A DNA stretch of 64,000 nt from Panaeolus papilionaceus (Eukaryota; Basidiomycota; Agaricomycetes; Agaricales), in the NCBI GenBank assembly GCA_015501605.1, contig JADNRZ010000019.1:248001-312000 (forward strand). Direction: 5' to 3'. The notes beneath the pieces were generated by a model. That model saw only the letters and a list, made by a program, of their open reading frames with translations, was not told the origin of the DNA and ran no database searches. Of this stretch, positions 44,331 to 57,019 are shown piece by piece. Both the position numbers and the translations under genes were made by a program. Numbering within the stretch: the first letter of the stretch is position 1; every line of letters starts with the position of its first letter.

Positions 44331-45901
44331 AATCACGGTGACTGATATTGTTGAGACTACTCACTCAGCTGTCAGATTAGCAAGACAGTTTAGTTTTACG
44401 CCGCATGTAAAGACAATAGAGTAGTATTACCCTGGGTTGAAGGAGTAGGATTTCAACACTCCTAATATAGCAGGTTCTAGCCCCTTGGCGCCTCGCATGC
44501 TATGATGTACATGATGAGCCCGAGCACTCCCAATTACGTTAATACTTCAGATATCCCCCTCTCAATGATATTAACCTCTCAAACCGACATTTCGCTATAT
44601 TCGCTATCGATATCTGGGCGCTCAATGGTGACGACATGTACTGCGCAGTTTTCGCGCCCCCGGTAAGCTCTATTATTACATAACTATAGCACCGACTAGC
44701 GGCATAGCCCGCTACCAAAAAGCCTGCTCTTTATAGAACATGGATACTTTAAACCAGTCGACACTCAGGCTAGGAACAATTGTGTTTGTATATATCTGCA
44801 CACGAAGACAAGTAGTTTGAAGAGTTGGATTGAAAGCTGTTTAATATGTAACATTTATTACTTCAGTATTATAATTGGTGTAATCAAAGTCAATTAATCC
44901 ATAGACGTATATTGAATCAGCGAGACCTGGACCAACGACTCGCAAGGAATGCCAAGAAAATTCGGGACACAATTCTCGCTTCAGTTTGGTATTGCTATGG
45001 GTTCTTTCAGTCATCATTTATCTGAATATCAAGAATATTTGAGTAACCTATGGTTATTACACTCGGTGGTGCTTGTACTACAGGCCATACTAACGACATT
45101 GACATTATTGAACACAGAATTCGGGCTTGAAAAATACAGGAAATATCACCGCCACTCGTTGTCAACCTTCGGTTGGCTCCTCCTGGCGCTCACATGTACA
45201 TAGAAGTGTTTGTCATCCAACCTTGCTTCGTGTTAGTTTTGAAGAGCGTTGACTTTGCTTCAACGCTGCAAGCTTGAATTTAAGCACAGCCACTAATCAC
45301 CGAATAGTGGGATTCAATTTCTAAATGGGCTTGCTAGCATAGCCACATTCAAATCCTCTGCCAAAATTTCTCCGAACATTCCACTAAAACCCACTACCTA
45401 AAGGTAGCGGGGATTGGTCCAGTCAGTGGATGCCATACGCTTTCGTGTATTTTGCACCCCCGGGAGTATACATGGCTTCATCTCGCTTATCCTGACTCTG
45501 AGGACAGCGGGAAGCTAATAATGGCCTTCCGAGTCCAAACCTCTGGCCTCTTATCTCTGTCGTCTATCCAACTTCTCTAGCATATCCAGCCACAAGACTC
45601 TTCCCTCCAGCTCTTTTAACATATTTCGACATGGATACTGCCGTAGAGCGTTGAATGACTCTGCACAGTTTTTGCGATGTCATAGTACCATGAGTGAAGA
45701 GTTGGCTCGCGATTATGAAAACGATACCTGCGTTAGTCGTATCTAAGCCTGAGAAAGGGGTGACCATCAGTCGCCGACGTGAGGCTGTACGAGACGTGTG
45801 AACTCCGCCTGTAAATATTTTCGCATGGCAGATTCGCTGACTTTCGTAATCTTTACCTCCAACTCGATCATCAGTATCGCAGAATAAAAGCCAAACACAA
45901 G
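44331..45901. other. Intergenic region, no supported gene
   Basis: Open frames at 44949-45203 (plus) and 45564-45929 (minus) have no recognisable domain, and the second overlaps the start of GTPase B1. A 22-nt hairpin (CCCACTACC...GGTAGCGGG) is at 45390-45411. Confidence 0.45.
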
Positions 45902-47218
45902 ATGTCAACTTCCGCTGAAGAGTTTTCATGGCTCAGGATGCAGGGCCCTTTGAGTGTCATATCTATGACGCCCGAAGACTTGAGAGGGGAATCGGTGCGC
46001 GCGTACATGTATGTACTTCGTAGACTTGTCCCCTTGCAAATTTATCACAACTGCGACCTTGCTGTGTATCAGTCTTATGGGTCCAACGGGCTCAGGGAAA
46101 AGTTCAGTAAGCTCGATTTCTGTCCTTTCCGTGTTCCGTGTTCCCTCTCCTAATGCGGCGGACTTTCTTGACTAGTTCATCGAGGCATTATCGCCGCATC
46201 AGGACCTAGCAATCTCAAAAGACACCCTCGAGAGTGTCACTCAAAAGGTTACCTGCTACAAAGCAATTAATCTGAAATGCAGATTGTCTTTCGCATGTTA
46301 CATTCTCATTGATACTCCGGGTTTTCTGGACACGAAGCTATCAGAGCAGCGAATCACCTCAATGATTGTGGAGACTCTGAGCAGGTTACGGTGAGGGTTT
46401 GTTCAACTTGTTACCTCGGAATTACACATGTGGGGATCTGACGGGGATGACACCCCCTTCTGTAGTGAAAATGCTGATACTATGCTTGTATCGATTCTCT
46501 ACTTCCTACCGATCACTGATATCAGGATTGGTGGTTCAAAACGTGATGCAGTGAAGCTGCTCAGAGCGTTCGCTCGGGCATATCGGCCGACTGGTATCAA
46601 CGTGGTAACAACAATGTGGAATAATATTTTGAGACGGCAGCAGATGGATGACGCCAATCGTCGGTATGAGAGCTTGCGAGAGGAGGTATTTGTGGTGTGT
46701 AACCTATCTGTATCGATTTTCCACATCGATTGCCTACTGACGATTGCTATATTCACTGTCAGCCCGACAACGAGATTAGCATCGAGGTCGGAAAGTTTGA
46801 CCTGACCAAAGGGTCTGCGTTGTCTGCTCTTAATGTAGTAGAGCGCGGATGGTTTCATGGCAGATACAAATCTGTGGATCTGGGCACCGAATATCAAAAC
46901 CTGGCGTGCTCAAATTTGCTGGAGCGCATCACCAACGCACAGCACCAGCTTTGCACACTTAACGAGGACAAGAAAATTCTGACCATACCTGGTGCGGAGG
47001 ATCTCAACCTTTTGAAAGTGTTTTTAAGAGAAGAGAAGGTGGCACTTGAAGCGCTGGAAGACTTTTTGGACGACCTCTATTATCTTAATTCGGAGATTTA
47101 TCGGTTCAAATTTCCTGACCTTCCATTTCCACGTCTCCCTAGACATAGCAGATCTTTATCAACTCGCTTTAAGCATGCGATTGCCCCCATTACGGGCGTT
47201 GTTACGAAGAGGAGGTAG
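45902..47218 (+). CDS. P-loop GTPase, B-type (B1)
   Basis: ATG at 45902 (MSTSAEEFSWLRMQGPLSVI). Exon 1 ends in RAY before GTATGT. The P-loop exon is LMGPTGSGKSS (about 46077), followed by FIEALSPHQDLAISKDTLES, the switch I-like VTQKVTCY and the G3 motif DTPGF (about 46315). The next exon has SILYFLPITDIRIGGSKRDA and the G4-position motif TTMWN (about 46610). The helical C-terminal half contains LLERITNAQHQLCTLNEDKK, the IPG motif and ALEDFLDDLYYL. It ends in a basic tail (RFKHAIAP ... TKRR). All introns fit. It is the first gene of a four-gene head-to-tail array. The GTPase fold is clear and the role is unknown. Confidence 0.8.
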
Positions 47219-47656
47219 TTTAAAATCACTGTTCCCCTTCAATATAATAACCCCTGTGCGGAATTGTTGCTGAAAATCAGTTCTTCGGTTGTACAATGAC
47301 ATGCCGGGCTTCCGGAGTTGTAAATCCCTTCAGCGGCAACAATTTTTTCGCTGAGGAAGATTGCTATTCAAGTTACAAGAAAATGCATGAAATAATTTGA
47401 TTATAAACAGGTCAACAATATGTATCCGAAGACACGATCATAGATTCATAGGCGACGGTGCTTATGTCGGAGCAGGGTCCATACTCCGATTGATCTTAGC
47501 TTTCTCTTATGACTTATCGCATTTTGACTCTGATAAGGCACATCGATGGCACGAGGTTGATAAATGGAAATTCATTGACAGGAGTGTGGGTGTTTCTTCT
47601 CTCAACTACTTGGAACATCCGCACGTATTTCCTGTACCAAATGTGCTAAATTCTCA

Positions 47657-49125
47657 ATGACAACTAGCAATCCAACTTACGAGACTCTAAGAATCAGCGG
47701 TCCCTTGAGGGTCGTATCCACCACTCCTGAAGAGCTGAAAGGAGAATGCGTGGCACTCTATATGTAGGGATTCTTCGGAATTATATTCAGTTCTGATTTT
47801 AAGGCTCACAGTACGACACCTTAGTCTCATGGGGCCGACTGGGGCTGGAAAGAGCTCTGTAAGCATGATTCATAACATTCATATCTTTTAATCATCGTTT
47901 GTTTCAATGTTCAACATATTTTTACTGTCTTAGTTCACCGAGTCCCTAGCACCAGGTCAAAACATATCAATCTCGAAAAACTCACTTGAGAGTGTTACGC
48001 AGGAGGTTACGTGCTATCGAGTTGTCAATCTGGCTGACACGTATGATTATAATTACATAGTCATGGATACTCCCGGCTTCCTTGATACCAAGCTGTCCGA
48101 GAGCCGAATCACCTATATGATTACGGAGAAGCTCGAGAGAATATGGTGCGACGCATTTTGCACTTGATATATATGCGTTGAGCTAACATGAATTGATATA
48201 TTGATTGATATTTCCCGGTAGTCAATCCGCCGACCGTGTATCGATATACATTATTTACTTCCAACCCATCACTGATATCCGTATGGGTGGATCAAAACGT
48301 GACGCAGTCAAGATGCTGAAAGGGTTCGCAAAGGCATTCAGAGCTACGGGCATCAATGTTGTCACCACGATGTGGAATTTGATCTCAACGTCTAAGCAAC
48401 TTGAAGACGCTAATAGCAGGCTTATCCGCTTGGAAAAGGACATATTCGAGGTTGGTTGTTTCGTATTTATTCCATTCATAATGTGTCCCTTATTCAACCT
48501 CCCGAAGTTAGAACATGTCTCGACACACGTCGCAAAATTCCAAATGAACCAACACTCGGCGCTGTCCGTTTTGTATGATCTCCACAATGGATGGAACCAT
48601 GATACGCACAGGTCCGGGGAAGTTGATCCGACCCAGTATCAATCCCTCGTCCATCTGAACTTGCTCGACCGCATCACTAATCTTCAACAACGACTGCAAA
48701 TTCTTGCAGAGGATAAAAAAATCGCAACTATACCCGGGCAAGAGAACACACTACTTCTGGAGGTAGTTCTGGAGGAGGAGCAAACCGTATCAGCTGCGCT
48801 CCAATCCTTTTTGGCCGACCTTGCTGAGTCGGGACTTGGTCCCGGTGAAAATTCAATGTCCAGCCCGTCTTTTGGGCCTCATGACACTGTATTTACAGAA
48901 GTTTTATCGAGCTCGAGTCAAGGCCTGACGTTGTCTTCTTATCCCCCGCCTCAGACCCTTCCCCAAGCGCAATCCGACGCATCACTCTCCGGCGCATCTC
49001 CACTCAATACGGCTTCAAGGCACGACTACCAAGCCGAAACGAACGCGCTAGAGCCCACTTCACCTGTCGCTTCGTGTTTTGAGCCCATTGCCATTCGATT
49101 CAAGCAATTGAAGTGGAGGAAGTAG
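47657..49125 (+). CDS. P-loop GTPase, B-type (B2)
   Basis: ATG at 47657 (MTTSNPTYETLRISGPLRVV), 439 bp after B1. The motifs in order are LMGPTGAGKSS (about 47830), FTESLAPGQNISISKNSLES, VTQEVTCY, DTPGFLDTKLSESRITYMI (about 48075), IYFQPITDIRMGGSKRDAV, TTMWNLIS (about 48370) and KQLEDANSR. The helical LLDRITNLQQRLQILAEDKK is followed by IPG and the ALQSFLADL block. After that comes a Ser/Pro-rich, probably disordered stretch of about 80 residues, then a basic end (RFKQLKWRK). The Ser/Pro stretch is much longer than in the other members. The frame near 48450-48530 suggests that the exon continuing from DIFE begins near 48520; the exact intron there is uncertain. Confidence 0.78.
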
Positions 49126-49265
49126 CTATCCGCAGGCTCATTTGGCACTGTAATTTAATAGATCGATAGCGATAGGACAGTGATCATGTGTCATGTCATT
49201 GATGGCAGAACAATTTTCCAGTCATCTATGCTACATACTTTGAACTTCGTTTACCATCACCTCTA

Positions 49266-50666
49266 ATGTCTCAAACACAGGATTATCGTGATATCCAAAT
49301 CAGGAGGCCGATATATATCAAACGAGTAACTCCCGAGGAAATGAAGGGGGAGAGGGTAGCGGTGTACCTGTACGGACTCCATTCATGGGAAGTCGAAAAA
49401 AACAGAAGCATATTGACGCTGTTCTACCTTTAGTCTCGTGGGTCCAACTGGGTCTGGTAAAAGTGCAGTAAGAGTCAACTATATAACGAAGATCCCGCCG
49501 GTTGAAAGGCTAAGCAACAACCCAGTTAATTGAATCTCTCGCAACTGATCAGAATTTGAACATATCAAAGAACTCACTCGACAGCGTCACACAGGACGTC
49601 GCACTTTATAAAATTGTTAACATGAGCCTCCGTAATTGGAAGGAATACAAAAAACGCATATTGATGGATACCCCGGGATTTCTTGATGCCAATTTGTCGG
49701 AGAGTCGCGTCACGAGAATGATCAGAGAAGAACTGGAGCGTTTGAGGTGGGTCATACTATAGTTTATTGAAACGTTGCATACTCAAACCATGAATGAACG
49801 TTACTTTGAATCCTTCCCAGAGAGAACGCCGCAGCCGTCAACGTTTCCATCATCTACTTCCAACCCATCACAGATGTACGACTGGGTGCTTCCAAGCGCG
49901 GTGCGATTAAGCTGATCAGGGCGTTCGCAGACTCGGTTTATGCCACCAATATCAACATGATCACGACGATGTGGAATATGGTATTGACGCCTAAGCAGAT
50001 CGAAGCTGCTATTGTACGATTTGAGAGCCTGAAGCAGGATATATTTCCGGTGAGATGCTGGCACTTTGTCCTTAGAATTGACGCTGACGTCGGTATCGTG
50101 CCGATACCAATCAGCAATCGTACACGGGGATGTATCGTGTAACTAAATTCGAGTTTTCGAAAGACTCAGCGCTGCAGGTGCTGGATGAAAATTGGTATGG
50201 GTGGAACCTAGGTGCACCTGGACGTCCAGACCCGGTATATCAAGCCATCGAACGACAGACCTTGCTCGAGCGCATAGCTAGAGTTGAACAGCACTTGCAA
50301 GTTGTTGGAGAGGATAAAAAATATGCGACCGAACCTGGGACAGAACACCCGGTGCTGCTGGAGATAGCTACCGGAGAGCAGGAGGTGGCGCTGTTGGCAC
50401 TTCAATCGTTCTTGGACGATCTCTACGCAGTTGACCCCACGGAGCTGCATGACGTCTTTACCACCACCTCCGATCTTGTCTTATTTTCGGACTTGCATCA
50501 CGCGTTTTTTAGGCATTTAGGACTGAACGGTTGCATTATGTTTAGACAAAAAATTCTCGTAAGAGTTGACTGCATTATGTGGATATTTCTGATTAAAATT
50601 TGGGTTTGGGTTTGGAGTCTCTCCAAGACCAGTTCTGCTCTTTCTTTGATGGCTCGGCTGCGGTGA
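49266..50666 (+). CDS. P-loop GTPase, B-type (B3), hydrophobic C-terminus
   Basis: ATG at 49266 (MSQTQDYRDIQIRRPIYI), only 141 bp after B2. LVGPTGSGKSA (about 49440) is followed by LIESLATDQNLNISKNSLDS, VTQDVALY, DTPGFLDANLSESRVTRMI (about 49670), IYFQPITDVRLGASKRGAI and TTMWNMVL (about 49970). The helical LLERIARVEQHLQVVGEDKK precedes EVALLALQSFLDDLYAVDP. Unlike B1, B2 and B4, the end is not a basic tail but a hydrophobic segment (CIMWIFLIKIWVWVWSL) near the last 30 residues. This could act as a membrane anchor or could be a frame-altered tail. The GASKRG variant of GGSKRD is also unique to this copy. Confidence 0.76.
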
Positions 50667-50839
50667 TTGGCTGACCCTCAAAATAAAGCTTCACCACTTT
50701 AAGCTTTATGATCCCGATTCTCTCACCATCGAATGATGACCGTATCAATAATCATGATAAGACATCCGTCACAGCTGGTACTGATCATTGACATCTAGCT
50801 ATCCGCGCTTGTATATGTATCCTATTCAGTCATCTCAAA

Positions 50840-52159
50840 ATGTCAACCAGTGGTAAGTATAAATGGATCCGGATTAATGGTCCAATAAGTGTAGAACCGA
50901 CGACGATGGGAGAACTGGAAGGGAAGAATGTGATGGTGATTGTGTATGTACCTGACATTTTCTTGACTGGAACAACTGATGGCTCACAACTTGTCCTTTA
51001 TTAAATTGTGATAGACTCATGGGTCCGACTGGCTCGGGGAAGAGCGCTGTAAGTTTCATTTTGGTTTTATGTTCTTACATTGTGGTCGCGCTTCATACAT
51101 ATCTTCGTTGCCCCAGTTTATCGAGTCGCTATCGCCCAATCAAGAACTTTCAATCTCAAAGGACACCCTCGAAAGCGTCACTCAGGATGTTACGTGTTAT
51201 ACGATCGCCAATTTGAGCGATACCCATGGGTTTTATTATATTCTGATGGATACTCCGGGGTTCCTGGACACCAAGCTATCAGAGAGTAGAATCACCCGAA
51301 TGATAACGGAGAAGTTGGATGAGATGCGGTAGGTAGTCTGTTATGTGTTCTGGAATTCTGCGTTGATGGATAAAGATGAAATAGTCAGGCCGCTGGAACC
51401 GTATACGTGTCTATATTCTACTTCCAGCCCATTACGGATATAAGGATGGGCGGCTCGAAGCGGGACGCGGTCATGCTGCTTAGGGCATTCGCAGACTCAT
51501 TTGAGGCTATTGACATCAGCGTGGTCACGACGATGTGGAATATGATCTCGACGCATAAGCAGATTGAAGATGCGAATGCGAGGTTAAGTGCCTTAAAGCA
51601 AGACATATTCAAAGTACGTCGGTCTCACGCGTGAGATGTTGATACCGTACTGATGTGTTGATTGCTGTATCATTAGAAGTCAGACAAGACGGGTATAGAT
51701 GTTACCAAGTTTGAGTTTACGAGGAAGTCTGCGCTGTCCGTGCTGGATACGCCCTGGTACGGATGGGGTCCTAGTGTAGGCGGATCCGAGACTATGGATT
51801 TAGGATATAAATCCCTGGTGCGCGACAATCTGCTCACGCGAATTGACAACGTGCAACAACGACTTCAAGCCCTCGCAAAAGATAAGAAAGATGCCACCAT
51901 ACCAGGACTGGAGGATCCCCTTCTTTTGGAGGTCATGCGTAGGGAGGAAGTAGCGGCACTGGCTGCGCTGCATTCGTTTTTAGATGACTTGTATGATATT
52001 GACCCGCAGAGCTGCTCGTCCCCATATCCGCGGCCAATGCCTATCTCCTCACCCCGGTCTGCGTCACCCCTTATCCCGTCGCCGTCGAATAAAAGCTTAA
52101 GAGGAAGTCTGAAGGATCTCGCTTCCACCCTTATACAGGTCCGCAAATGGAAGAAGTAG
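50840..52159 (+). CDS. P-loop GTPase, B-type (B4)
   Basis: ATG at 50840 (MSTSGKYKWIRINGPISVEP), 174 bp after B3. LMGPTGSGKSA (about 51020) is followed by FIESLSPNQELSISKDTLES, VTQDVTCY, DTPGFLDTKLSESRITRMI (about 51253), IFYFQPITDIRMGGSKRDAV, TTMWNMIS (about 51533) and KQIEDANARL. After an intron ending near 51677 come the helical NVQQRLQALAKDKKDATIPG and the AALAALHSFLDDLYDIDP block. A Ser/Pro-rich region follows, then a basic end (VRKWKK) with the stop at 52159. It is the best match for the decayed GTPase fragments at 14.6, 29.5 and 41.0 kb. Its cellular role is unknown. Confidence 0.8.
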
Positions 52160-52402
52160 TATGGATTTTGCATTGCCTATTTGTAGTCCCATTGTATCAA
52201 ATTATAGATAGAATATTCTCATTGCTGAAGCTAGGCTCCAGAGAAATATCACGAGCTAGAATGGCGTCCAGGGTCCTTATCAGCGTTACGGTGGCTGTGT
52301 TAAGTTTGATTCGGAGATTGAAATCCGTAACCCGTGACGAATTCCCACAGTTGGCCAACTCACATTCTTGTCATCAACGGTCATCATCAACGTCTCTATA
52401 AC

Positions 52403-54026
52403 ATGGGCAAAAAGAAGAATAAGCAGGTCAGTTTCTTGTCTTCTCGCTCATCCTATTTTTTTCCTTGTCCTAACCGTGATCAGATCATCCGCCCATGGTG
52501 CTGGTACTGCGAGCGCGAGTTTGAGGATGAGAAAGGTGCGTTGCTGCCATGTTTCTGGTTGATGGAGTGGATTACTAATATCATGATTTATTTTTTTGTC
52601 AATATAAAGTCCTTATGCAGCACCAAAAAGCAAAGCATTTCAAGTGTGGAATGTGCCCCAGAAGGTTGAATACAGCAGGAGGATTGGCTGTGCATATTCA
52701 GCAGGTTCATAAACTTGAACCTGACAAGTACGTATTCACACCTTTTGAATTTCTTGTTGTGCTACTCGCCACGCCTAGTAACGCTTCTATCTTACCTTTG
52801 CACTATGATTGACATGATATGAACATTTTTTTCAGCCTTCCTCGCATTGAAAATGCGTTACCTGGTCGCGACGGATACGAAGTGGAGATTTTCGGGATGG
52901 AGGGTATTCCTGCGCCCGATGTGGCGGACTACAAGCGAAGAAAAGAAATTGAGCTTGGTCTCACCGCAGGATCCATATCCCAGCCACCCCCTAAACGCAC
53001 CAAAATCGAGAACCGACCTCTTTCTGAGGACGAGCTTCGCCGTCAGCTGGAAGAGCATAAGGCTCTGATGGGTCTGAACAACCCTGAAAACAACGCAAAG
53101 CCTGGTGAATCCAGCACGTCAACTGCGAGTGTGTTTGGAGCTGCTCAGGCGTATATGTCTCCACCAGTACCAGCCACGCCAACACCTCCGATTGGAGGAC
53201 CACCTATGCCTCCTCCTGGCTTCTTCCCACATCCTGGCATGCCACCTCCAGGCGCTTTCCCTGGAGGACCACCTCCTTTCCCGCCTCCGTTTGGAGGATT
53301 CCCTCCTGGGTAAGTTGATTTTTTAATTCAAATTTGGATTTCTAATCCAGATTATCTATTTCGCAGCCCGCCTCCCCCAGGGTTCATGCCACCATTCCCG
53401 CCGGGCGGTGCACCTCCTCCTGGCTTTGTGCCGCCCCCAGGCTTCCCCGGCGCGCCCCCTATGCCTGGTCGGCCACCATTCCTACCTCCCGGCATTCCCC
53501 CACCTGGATTCACCCCGCCGCCGGGTGTTCCAGGTATATCCCCGCCTCCACCTCCTACATTTGTTCCTGCGTCTAAACCTCCTGGTGGACCTAATCCCCC
53601 TGCCCCAGGTGCCGCTCCTGGAAGCGCACCTCCAATGTCAGGGCAAGCGCCACAGCCTTCCGCGTCCGCAAATGCGGCGCTGTCATCAACACATCAAGGC
53701 CAGGTACGAAAGCCTGTGCTGATACTCCCCAACCCCTCCTTCGCACAGACCAATGCAGAGTTCAAGAAAGCTACGGACTTGAAGTTCAAGGATCCTAATT
53801 TCTCTCCCGTGAGTGATTTGCTACGCATATATGCGATTCTCCTTGCTCCTTCTGCGCATATATTGACCTGAATGACTTCTCTGACAGGACGAGCATCGCG
53901 CCATTCATGCTAAGTACTTTGTTGCTCAGCTTACAGACCCTGCAGCAGGAGCAGCGATGCCAACTCAGTCATCTATTGTTGAAGAATCGCGAGGGAAGAA
54001 GAGAGCGAGGGCGGAGGACTTTTTGT
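52403..54026 (+). CDS. ZNF207/BuGZ-type C2H2 zinc-finger protein
   Basis: ATG at 52403 (MGKKKNKQ). Exon 2 encodes [17 protein letters not shown], and exon 3 [20 protein letters not shown] with [12 protein letters not shown]. Together these form the two C2H2 fingers that are almost invariant in human ZNF207. The next exon has [20 protein letters not shown] and MEGIPAPDV, also conserved in the family. A very long Pro/Gly/Met region ([15 protein letters not shown] and similar) crosses an intron near 53310-53365. The C-terminus ([16 protein letters not shown] block, then [18 protein letters not shown]) follows a last intron near 53808-53887. In animals BuGZ binds Bub3 and microtubules and undergoes phase separation through its low-complexity part. 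The fungal role is inferred by homology. It is a single-copy, conserved gene just after the GTPase array. Confidence 0.88.
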
Positions 54027-55439
54027 AATTGTTTGTCTCAAGGTACGTTTCTTCCGCGTTCCCTCTTTTTCTCAGCGAACCGTTATTAAACGCATTTTCT
54101 TTTAATCGTATAGACGTCGCATTTACAAGGCGTTGTTATCCTGAAAACACCAGTCCGTCCTCATCGTGTCCCCACCCCTTAAAAGTGTCCTTCATTACTC
54201 ATTGTCCCCCACATCTTTCTTGGAGATTTCATTTCGCAGTGGAACGTTCATCGCATGGGTTGATTGATTCATTTGGATGCCTATGTGCGATTGGTTTGAT
54301 TTGAAGGAAGTGGTTTGTGGGTTCGACTGTAGGTCCCTGATGTTGTTGACGGTTGAAGGATAGCGTTATTGAGACGAGACGAGATTCAGACGATGACCTT
54401 GGAGTGAAGCGAGCCCATGCTTAACTTGACGGTAGGCATCGGTAGGCGTTTGTTGTTCCCCATGTTTCCTTTATTTTTGTGTTTCTGTGCTCGAATTCTT
54501 ACAATCTAGTCTTTCTTTTTCGATCTTTTCTTTGTCTGTGCGTCGCACTTGGTTTTTTTCATCATTACCACCACCATCCCTCTGCATTGCCGTTGCGTCT
54601 AGTCCCACTTTCATCGATTAGGTTGGTGTCTCCCTTTGCGTTTTTTTTTTTGTTTTCCTCGTTCCCTCGCGCCCTGCACTTTGTGATTCTATGCTGTTTG
54701 ATTCAATGCGTACTCTGATGTTGTAATTGATGAATGAAAATAACGGTCGGCCGTTTATTTCATATCCACATATGACTCGTTGCGCCTTACGAGACGATGC
54801 GGTGCAAGCCTCTGATCGCGATCTTTCCGACGACGGCTGGTTTAGCGACTCGGATATGAATGTGTCCATGTTCGTGTGTGACGCCGAGGTGGTTTTGCTC
54901 TTCGTTTGTTCGTGTCATTGTAATTTGGGCTGGGTTATCGTTGAGGATGCACTCGGTGTGGTGACTGTTATAATGTGACGCATTCATGGCTTAGAATTCT
55001 TTGCTGACTATATGCTGGATTCATCGTTTAAGTTACTGTTATCGAAGACGGGATCTAATAATTTCAGTCGATCGCGAATCGGTAGAGTTCGAGGACCTAA
55101 TCTAGGTGACACAGGGTTAGCCGACTGACTTGTCGGTGCTGGTTAGGTTAATAGCCTTCGCTTCCTTGCTCAATTATCTGGAAAGAGCTCGGTCAGTTAT
55201 TCGGAGACAGGGGCTCGGGGCTCGCTTTGGGTGACCTCATGCCCGAAGGCGAGGACTTGGTGAAGATGACGATACTTGACTGACGGTTCTGGTTCAAAAA
55301 CATTATGTCTATTGCATGAAAATCGGTAATATGTGTGGAGGGGTCGTTATAGTAAGTACAATTGGTAAAAAAAAGATGGGTATGGGATGAAAATAAAATC
55401 TAAACGAGGCATTGTTCTAGGGACATTACGAGACGTAAA
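54027..55439. other. 3' UTR and intergenic DNA
   Basis: T-rich sequence follows the zinc-finger gene. The remainder lies between two convergent genes. No supported coding region was seen. Confidence 0.5.
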
Positions 55440-57019
55440 CTATGAGTCGAAAATAGCACCATAAGCGGGGATACCACGCGTCTCCATGCCATACACAACC
55501 TTGCGTGTCACCTTGGGGTTCGAAATAATGAACACTGCCTCGGCATTACTCTGCTGGACGAGCTCATAAGTGAGAGCAACCATATCTGGGCGACCAAGGG
55601 TGCGAGTGTTCCAGATGATAGCATCAGGATCAGACTTGAGGACTGCGTTCATCACTTGAGCGCCATAGGTGGTTTCGGGGTGGGGTGTAGACCAGAGAAC
55701 ACGACGAGGCGTCACATCGGCGTAGAGAAGTGATAGACAAGGTCCGATTCCTGAACCAGTAGCGACAACGACGATGCGTTTGAAGAGGCGTGATGTGTAG
55801 AGGAGGCCGTGGAGGGGATAACCGCGCACCCAGAGCTTCTTGGGTGGCTCGTTGATGATCTTGCGAGTCCAGTCACCAGCGTTGGAAACGACGACTGAGA
55901 AACCGTTGATCTTGCCGTTCTCGTCTTCGTCGGGGATGGTGGCGAAGGCGTGCCATTCGAGAAGAGGACGCTCGGAGATCTTGAGACCGTAGAAGGGCTG
56001 CATGGGGCGGTACTTGAAGTGAAGACGGGTGGCGTGGTCGGAGAGGACTTCGGGGAAGACTTCGATGTGGCGAAGACGGGACCAGGAGAGGAGAGAGCAG
56101 CTGGTACTAATGCAAAGGAACCAGAAGTTGGGTGATTTAGCGAGGTAGAGACCCATAGGGATGCCTTCTTGACGCGCAGCGGCCTTGGCTGCGAGCATGT
56201 TGTGAGTCCAGAATGTGACGAGGGCAGTCCAGCCGGCAAAACGGTGACCAGCTTCGAAGTAGTCGTGGAAGATGACCCGGAAGCGGGGGTGTGCAGCGGC
56301 GAGGATGAGGCAGAACATGGTCACGAGGATGTAAGAGGTGATGAGGTTGGCAAGGGTGTCTTTGTCACGGGTGGCGATGAAGTCGCGGGTGATGACTGCG
56401 ACGTAGAGGATGTACCAGACGACGGCTGCGACACCTGCACCGCTGTGAGCACCTCCGTAATGGAAGACCTTCGCGAAACGACGTCTGATGGAGAGAGGGA
56501 GGGAGTGTGGCATGTGGACTGCGATTTCGTAACATAGGTTGACAAAGTTCTCTTGACGGAAGAGGATGGAGACCATGAGATTGGCAGAGGTTGCGCTGGC
56601 GATGTCAGCTGGCAGAGGGGCACCCTTGGTCTTCGCAGTCAAGCAAATGAAGGCAATCAGATTTGCTGTGAAGATCACACTGAAGATCTTTCGGTATGTT
56701 GAAAGGAAGACATCTACACGAAATAAGAGAACCAGTGATTAGACTTGGATGTTCACGATCACAGGCTGAGAAATTGAACTGACATGTAAGCCAACGAGTT
56801 TTGTGACTACCATTCTTCTCGGGGAGGTTATTTGGATCTGGTTTGGTGTTGAATGGTTTGGGTTTCAACACTAAACTAGGTTGGGACGATGAAGGGGAGC
56901 CGCTAGAAGTGCTTGGGGCTACAAGTATCCGTGAGTATTGTGACCATGCCAGAGGAGATACCGGGCATACCATCATCGTGAGTCTCTGGGTGGTTAACGT
57001 TCTTTTCAATATCCGACAT
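55440..57019 (-). CDS. Membrane flavo-oxidoreductase, ferric-reductase/TmpA-like
   Basis: Minus strand. The ATG at 57019 (MSDIEKNVNHPETHDD) is spliced via an intron (about 56921-56970) to PSTSSGSPSSSQPSLVLKP, and a second intron (about 56711-56785) to VFLSTYRKIFSVIFTANLIA. The protein has about five membrane segments, for example VIFTANLIAFICL, AGVAAVVWYILYVAVI and ITSYILVTMFCLILAA. A His-containing segment (HRFAGWTALVTFWTHN) is followed by the flavin-type motif EWHAFATIPDED and the NAD-binding VVVATGSGIGPCLSLLY. The stop is at 55440. The layout resembles the fungal integral-membrane oxidoreductases related to Aspergillus TmpA and to the C-terminus of some NRPS-like reductases. It lacks a full set of ferric-reductase haem histidines by eye. 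The substrate is unknown. No partner gene is adjacent. Confidence 0.75.

Noticed and set aside
45564..45929. Minus-strand ORF of 121 codons
   Set aside because: Overlaps the start of GTPase B1 and shows no domain.
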